Below are positions 6,093 to 8,974 of a DNA stretch of 8,974 nucleotides, piece by piece. Both the position numbers and the translations under genes were made by a program. This stretch comes from Methanosarcinales archaeon (GTDB taxonomy: Archaea; Halobacteriota; Methanosarcinia; Methanosarcinales; EX4572-44). The notes under the pieces were generated by a model. The model saw only the letters and a program-made list of their open reading frames with translations. It was not told the origin of the DNA and did no database searches. Location of the stretch: contig RXIJ01000015.1 in the NCBI GenBank assembly GCA_004212095.1, positions 1-8,974 on the forward strand, given 5' to 3'. The first letter of the stretch is position 1; each line of letters begins with the position of its first letter.

Positions 6093-7533
6093 CTATGAAA
6101 TTCCCTGTCTTTGTCTTAAAATCAGTGTGTTTATGTGGTCAAAATTGGCGTAAATCACATTTTTTACGGTGTTTTTCAGGTAATCTATTGTAACTGTCAA
6201 ATTCATTAGGCTTTTTTTTATGAATTTTGTGGAGGTGTGTTTGAGTTCTTTGTGTTAGTATCGTATCAGCGATATGAACAGTTGAGCGATGAAACCGATG
6301 ATCAATGCTCCACAAATGCTATGCTCTGACCATACTCTTAGTGGTTTTATCTCGATCTCGTTCTTTAGTGAATGGAATATTTTCTCGGATTTGAGTCTTT
6401 TCTCCGGTATGTTTGTAGTGCTTGTTCAAGTGTCAAATTCTCGCTTGATTTTATGCAGAAAAATCATTCTCGTCCAGTGATAGTTGCATTTTCGACAAGT
6501 CTTAACGCCTCTTCTTCGCTGAGTTCTTCCGGCTTTGTCTGGTAGGAGTAAGTCACATCAATCAGCACATTATTGATTTGGAACTTCATAGGGAGCTGTT
6601 TATTCCTGTCAATCGAATTCTGTATCTCTTTTGCTTCTTGCAACTTTCTTAGTGATTTTCTTGCTGTTGCCTCCAGTTGCTGTTTTTGCAGAGTTTCTGA
6701 GAAATAAAAATAGTCAATACTACTCGGTTTGACATACTTTATGCCTTAGATGCCTTTTTCAGCATCGATTAATTCGGCTTTCTCTTTATCGAACTCTTTG
6801 ATCCGTTTGTCGTCGCTCTTGTTCAGCTTCTTAGCGGTCAAATATTTCATTTTATCTGCCAAAACAAGTCCGATGTTCTCCTCGCTATGAGCACCTTTGT
6901 CAAAAACAACCAGTGAACCAGGCATCAGTTTTCCCTTTACCTGTTGATACGTGTCAACGAAGTGTTTAGAGTCATGAACATTCCCCCTTTTCACTGTAAG
7001 TCCAATAGGCACATTGATAGGACTTGCAAGCTCGCTCACACCAACCGTTACCTGTTTCTTATCCGGTCTATGATCACGACTATACCCATATTTACCGAGT
7101 TTGGACTTATCTCCATAAAGAATCAAGCTCGTCCAATCAAGATTTATGTCGGTATGCTCAAAATCATACCTCTGAAACAAACAATCCTGAATATCAGCAA
7201 TAATCTCCTCCCCATCCTCTCCCACAATCTCCAAAACACGAAAAAAAGTTCGCTCCTCAAATCCATCGAGACCAAAGATATCAAGGGCTTCCCCTTGATT
7301 AATCCAACTCACCCAAGCTCTGCTAATACTAAAATTCTCAATTAAAGCTTATAGCTCACCAGAGCCATTATCAATGAGTTTAAATCCCTGCCCCTTTTCT
7401 TATATTTACCAAAGATAGCAGGAAAACCGAGTTTTTCATACTGCCCACAAACAGCAAAGATCGTCCCAACCGGAAAACAAATATTATCATTTGGAGTGAT
7501 ACAAAACGTCCCCAGTCTCGTTTGACTAAACAT
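6093..7533 (-). pseudogene. IS1634-family (IS4 superfamily) transposase, broken
   Basis: It starts at ATG 7533 with MFSQTRLGTFCITPNDNICF and ends at the TAG at 6093 after NTLILRQRQGIS, about 480 codons. A frameshift near 7342-7350 splits SYKL from IENFSISRAWVSW. In-frame stops are TAA at 6746, where one base change from TAT would restore Tyr, TGA at 6464 (from GGA) and TAA at 6255 (from GAA). A second frameshift lies near 6390-6394. Family marks are DWTSLILYG (first Asp), GYSRDHRPDKKQ (highly characteristic of IS1634-type enzymes), VVFDKGAHSEEN (second Asp) and TYRRKDSIEKIFHSLK. The last contains the Glu and the Lys seven residues on of the IS4 YREK motif, although reading it needs the frameshift. 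The stops are TAA and TGA, so pyrrolysine readthrough cannot rescue it. It cannot make an active transposase. Confidence 0.9.
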
Positions 7534-7568
7534 AAACCAAACTCAACTGGGGACACTCCTAATAAACC

Positions 7569-7583
7569 ACAACTGTCAAAGTT
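7569..7583 (+). repeat. Direct repeat copy 1, covering the right end of the IS
   Basis: ACAACTGTCAAAGTT. It contains the right terminal inverted repeat (7571-7579). It differs at one position from copy 2 at 7597-7611, 28 bp away. Confidence 0.75.
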
Positions 7584-7746
7584 AGGATACAACTATACAA
7601 CTGTAAAAGTTGCAATCTGTGATACAACCATAACAGTTGTATATGTGTGCCTGCAATGAACCTGAGCCACAACCAGATCCAGGGTGATCAAGCCCCCACA
7701 TCTCAAACCCGATGACTGGCTGGTCCAGCCCGAAGTTTAGTATCAC
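7582..7746 (-). CDS. Possible short Cys-rich protein after the subtilase (weak)
   Basis: An open frame on the minus strand runs from 7791 to a TAA at 7582-7584, overlapping the end of the subtilase gene. There is no ATG before the internal Met of FEMWG. A GTG at 7746 gives 54 aa, but no Shine-Dalgarno precedes it. The composition looks protein-like: ILNFGLDQPVIGFEMWGLDH, then GSGCGSGS, then a tail with four further Cys (IYNCYGCITDCNFYSC). However, that Cys tail is encoded by the repeats at 7594-7643 next to the insertion sequence, so the original 3' end may have been replaced. It may be a truncated third gene of the cassette, or non-coding. I do not recognise it. Confidence 0.25.
   Translation of the reverse strand: MILNFGLDQPVIGFEMWGLDHPGSGCGSGSLQAHIYNCYGCITDCNFYSCIVVS
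7594..7643. repeat. 11-bp perfect inverted repeat outside the IS right end
   Basis: TATACAACTGT (7594-7604) and ACAGTTGTATA (7633-7643) are exact reverse complements with a 28-bp spacer. The left arm overlaps direct repeat copy 2. The right arm is a third, inverted version of the same ACAACTGT core. Confidence 0.7.
7597..7611 (+). repeat. Direct repeat copy 2, outside the IS right end
   Basis: ACAACTGTAAAAGTT, identical to copy 1 (7569-7583) except for A in place of C at the ninth base. Confidence 0.75.
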
Positions 7747-7778
7747 CGATGGATGAACATCCCAAAAAACGTCGACGT

Positions 7779-8639
7779 CTACGCCATAAATTTATACGAT
7801 GCCCAAGCGTCTAACAGTGGTGGGACGATCGAGGTCCTTCTTGGTTCGTAGGCTTGCGTTGCCGCAAATTTCACCTCGGCAGCCGTAGCATCCGGGAACT
7901 CTGACCGCAGCAATGCGATAGTTCCTGTTACAAAAGGCGCCGCTGCACTCGTTCCGCCCAACGTGAGCAATTTACCTCCCTCAACACCGAGGCTGGTAAT
8001 ACTATCACCGGGCGCGCTCAGACCTCGCCTTCCGATCGAATTTCCCAGGTTGGACTGATTAATCGGTCTACCCCAAATGTCGCACGCTGCAACCGGGATC
8101 ACCCATGGATGGCGGGTGATAGCAGAACTTCCGATGGTTCCTTGATTCCCTGCTGCCGCAACAATAATAACGCCGCGCATTGCTGCATAATCGAGAGCCT
8201 CTTCTAACTCGTGCTCTCCTTTGGACGATGGTTGCATGAGAGCAACGCTTAAGTTCAACACATGCGCACCCGCTTCGATGCAGTCAACGATTGCCGCTGC
8301 CAGTTCATCAGGAGTTGCGTTTGGCATCTCTCTATTCGATGAAGCAGTCTCTGAAAAAATAGGCCGTACAAGCATGGTACAGTCGGGGCAGATCGCGGGA
8401 GCTGCAGAACTCCGCCTCCCGCGCAAGATACCTGCCACAAATGTTCCATGCCCGCATGCGGCACTATCAAACTGAGAGCATGTCCCGCTTGTGCTCCCGG
8501 GAATCTCCTGGATATTCTCACCCGCAAGATCCGGATTGCTCACAGCGATGGGTCCATCTATCAGCCCGACCGTAACTTCAGGTCTTCCAGTAGTGAGGTC
8601 CATCAACGGTGTGAGTTTGACCAGATTTAAGGGGTTCAT
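7779..8639 (-). CDS. S8 subtilase, PatA/PatG-like intracellular type
   Basis: A protein of 286 aa from the ATG at 8639 (MNPLNLVKLTPLM), where family-like sequence begins; ATGs at 8702 or 8690 would overlap the upstream peptide gene. The catalytic triad is complete: Asp28 in VGLIDGP, His64 in CGHGTFVAGIL and Ser231 in GGTSAAAPFVTG, with the oxyanion Asn165 in AAAGNQG. There is no signal peptide, long propeptide or membrane segment, so it should act in the cytoplasm and need not be autoprocessed. The 'LIDGP' opening and a CPDC segment (84-87) between His and Ser recall the protease domains of the cyanobactin enzymes PatA and PatG. That is a resemblance from memory, not an alignment. GC is clearly higher than in the core genes. 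It follows a 75-aa peptide gene on the same strand and has no own Shine-Dalgarno. Processing of that peptide is the obvious hypothesis. Confidence 0.9.
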   Translation of the reverse strand: MNPLNLVKLTPLMDLTTGRPEVTVGLIDGPIAVSNPDLAGENIQEIPGSTSGTCSQFDSAACGHGTFVAGILRGRRSSAAPAICPDCTMLVRPIFSETASSNREMPNATPDELAAAIVDCIEAGAHVLNLSVALMQPSSKGEHELEEALDYAAMRGVIIVAAAGNQGTIGSSAITRHPWVIPVAACDIWGRPINQSNLGNSIGRRGLSAPGDSITSLGVEGGKLLTLGGTSAAAPFVTGTIALLRSEFPDATAAEVKFAATQAYEPRRTSIVPPLLDAWASYKFMA

Positions 8640-8671
8640 AGTAATAATCGCGTGTCTTGTAAGCGGAGCCT

Positions 8672-8899
8672 TTAAAAAAGAAAACCACATTCCCAACTGC
8701 ATTTAGCATAGCCTAGCCAAGTCTTAGAATAATAACAACCCATAAGACAAAGACTTAAGACATCCCAACGATCATCCATCCGCTGTGGAATAATGACCTG
8801 CCCATCAACGCTCCGATTCACTCCAGGATTATAGTGTCTCCTCGGCTTGTAGAGCGATGCATCTGCTGTAAATCCTGGCATTTTCATTCCTTTTTTCAT
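8672..8899 (-). CDS. Small PGFTADASLY peptide, candidate substrate of the subtilase
   Basis: A protein of 75 aa. Its ATG at 8899 is chosen by a strong AAAGGAG 9 bases upstream. Residues 1-24 read MKKGMK, then PGFTADASLY, then KPRRHY. I recall this P-G-F-T-A-[ED]-A-S-L-Y opening from many short uncharacterised bacterial and archaeal proteins with Cys-containing tails; this could not be checked here. A middle part ends in DGQVIIPQ. The last 25 residues hold four Cys in a symmetrical CX3C-X11-CX3C pattern (Cys51, 55, 67, 71) with many Trp, Tyr and Phe. The stop lies 32 bp before the subtilase ATG. A leader plus Cys-rich core, as in ribosomally made modified peptides, is plausible. A small disulfide-linked or metal-binding protein is equally possible. 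No modifying enzyme other than the protease is in the window. Confidence 0.72.
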   Translation of the reverse strand: MKKGMKMPGFTADASLYKPRRHYNPGVNRSVDGQVIIPQRMDDRWDVLSLCLMGCYYSKTWLGYAKCSWECGFLF

Positions 8900-8908
8900 T
8901 TTATTTAT

Positions 8909-8916
8909 CTCCTTTT
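8909..8916 (-). promoter_or_regulatory. Strong Shine-Dalgarno of the peptide gene
   Basis: AAAAGGAG on the minus strand, 9 bases before the ATG at 8899. It is the best ribosome binding site in the window and selects the first Met rather than Met5 or Met7. The subtilase downstream has none, which suggests that much more peptide than protease is made. Confidence 0.75.
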
Positions 8917-8935
8917 GTTTCAGATATCTTTATTC

Positions 8936-8954
8936 ACCGGTCAAAAAACGGTGA
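8936..8954. repeat. Short inverted repeat upstream of the peptide gene
   Basis: CACCG (8936-8940) and CGGTG (8950-8954) around an A-rich 9-base spacer, 37 bp or more upstream of the peptide ATG. Beside it GTGAC occurs twice (8952-8956 and 8963-8967). It could be an operator or part of an upstream terminator. Only 5-bp arms are visible, and the window ends 20 bases further on. Confidence 0.35.
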
Positions 8955-8974
8955 CATCTTTGTGACCAGAAACG

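Larger units (their letters stand above)
6063..7579 (-). mobile_element. Decayed IS1634-type insertion sequence
   Basis: A unit of about 1.5 kb whose two ends carry the same 9-base sequence facing inward: TTGACAGTT at 6063-6071, and its reverse complement at 7571-7579. It contains one broken transposase gene on the minus strand. No matching short target duplication is visible just outside these ends. A close copy of the right end lies 28 bp further out, and a looser copy of the left end lies near 5980, so the true limits may be wider. The IS1634 assignment comes from the transposase. Confidence 0.6.

Noticed and set aside
6464..6748. Pyrrolysine or selenocysteine readthrough of the IS1634-type transposase
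   Set aside because: Two of the three stops are TAA and there are two frameshifts as well, so recoding of UAG or UGA could not restore the protein.
7380..7592. Minus-strand 70-aa frame reaching past the transposase start
   Set aside because: It is a shifted frame of the transposase N-terminus. The frame starting at 7533 joins cleanly to the rest of the transposase.
8221..8706. Plus-strand frames opposite the subtilase
   Set aside because: They are antisense shadows of a gene with an intact catalytic triad, and show no start signals.

Overview
The window looks archaeal and euryarchaeal. It encodes a clamp-loader large subunit (RFC-L) with a C-terminal PIP box, an archaeal-type UMP kinase, a tRNA-His with a C discriminator, a two-helix BofA-like membrane protein and a TATA-box promoter with a very short leader. 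Insertion-sequence debris is abundant. A Methanosarcinales or ANME-like genome is my best guess; that is inference from gene character only.

Layout. (1) 1-758 is transposon debris. A decayed IS630-type transposase fragment lies on the minus strand and runs off the left edge. Facing away from it is the frameshifted 3' end of a second, probable transposase on the plus strand. (2) 843-915 is a plus-strand tRNA-His(GTG). (3) 924-5501 is a compact minus-strand block of six genes. In transcription order these are rfcL, hisD, a small ferredoxin with an Arg/Gly-rich tail, a BofA-like membrane protein, pyrH and a CoxG-like SRPBCC protein. The block starts from a TATA promoter near 5530 and ends 8 bp from the convergent tRNA-His. 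Four perfect or nearly perfect hairpins sit between hisD and the ferredoxin gene. (4) 5540-6062 holds no intact gene, only open-frame scraps. (5) 6063-7579 is a decayed IS1634-type (IS4 superfamily) element. Its transposase is readable almost end to end across two frameshifts and three stop codons. (6) 7582-8916 is a minus-strand cassette of higher GC. It holds a 75-aa peptide gene with a strong Shine-Dalgarno, a cytoplasmic-type S8 subtilase whose family resembles the cyanobactin PatA/PatG proteases, and a possible short Cys-rich frame just after it.

How the parts work together. The 924-5501 block is housekeeping: replication clamp loading, the last step of histidine synthesis, electron transfer and UTP/CTP supply. 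The right-hand cassette is the most likely home of an undescribed function. A small protein with an N-terminal PGFTADASLY segment and a symmetrical CX3C-X11-CX3C C-terminus is encoded directly upstream of a subtilase. Its base composition differs from the core genes, and mobile-element remains lie beside it. A peptide precursor and processing protease is a reasonable hypothesis, but the sequence alone does not prove it.
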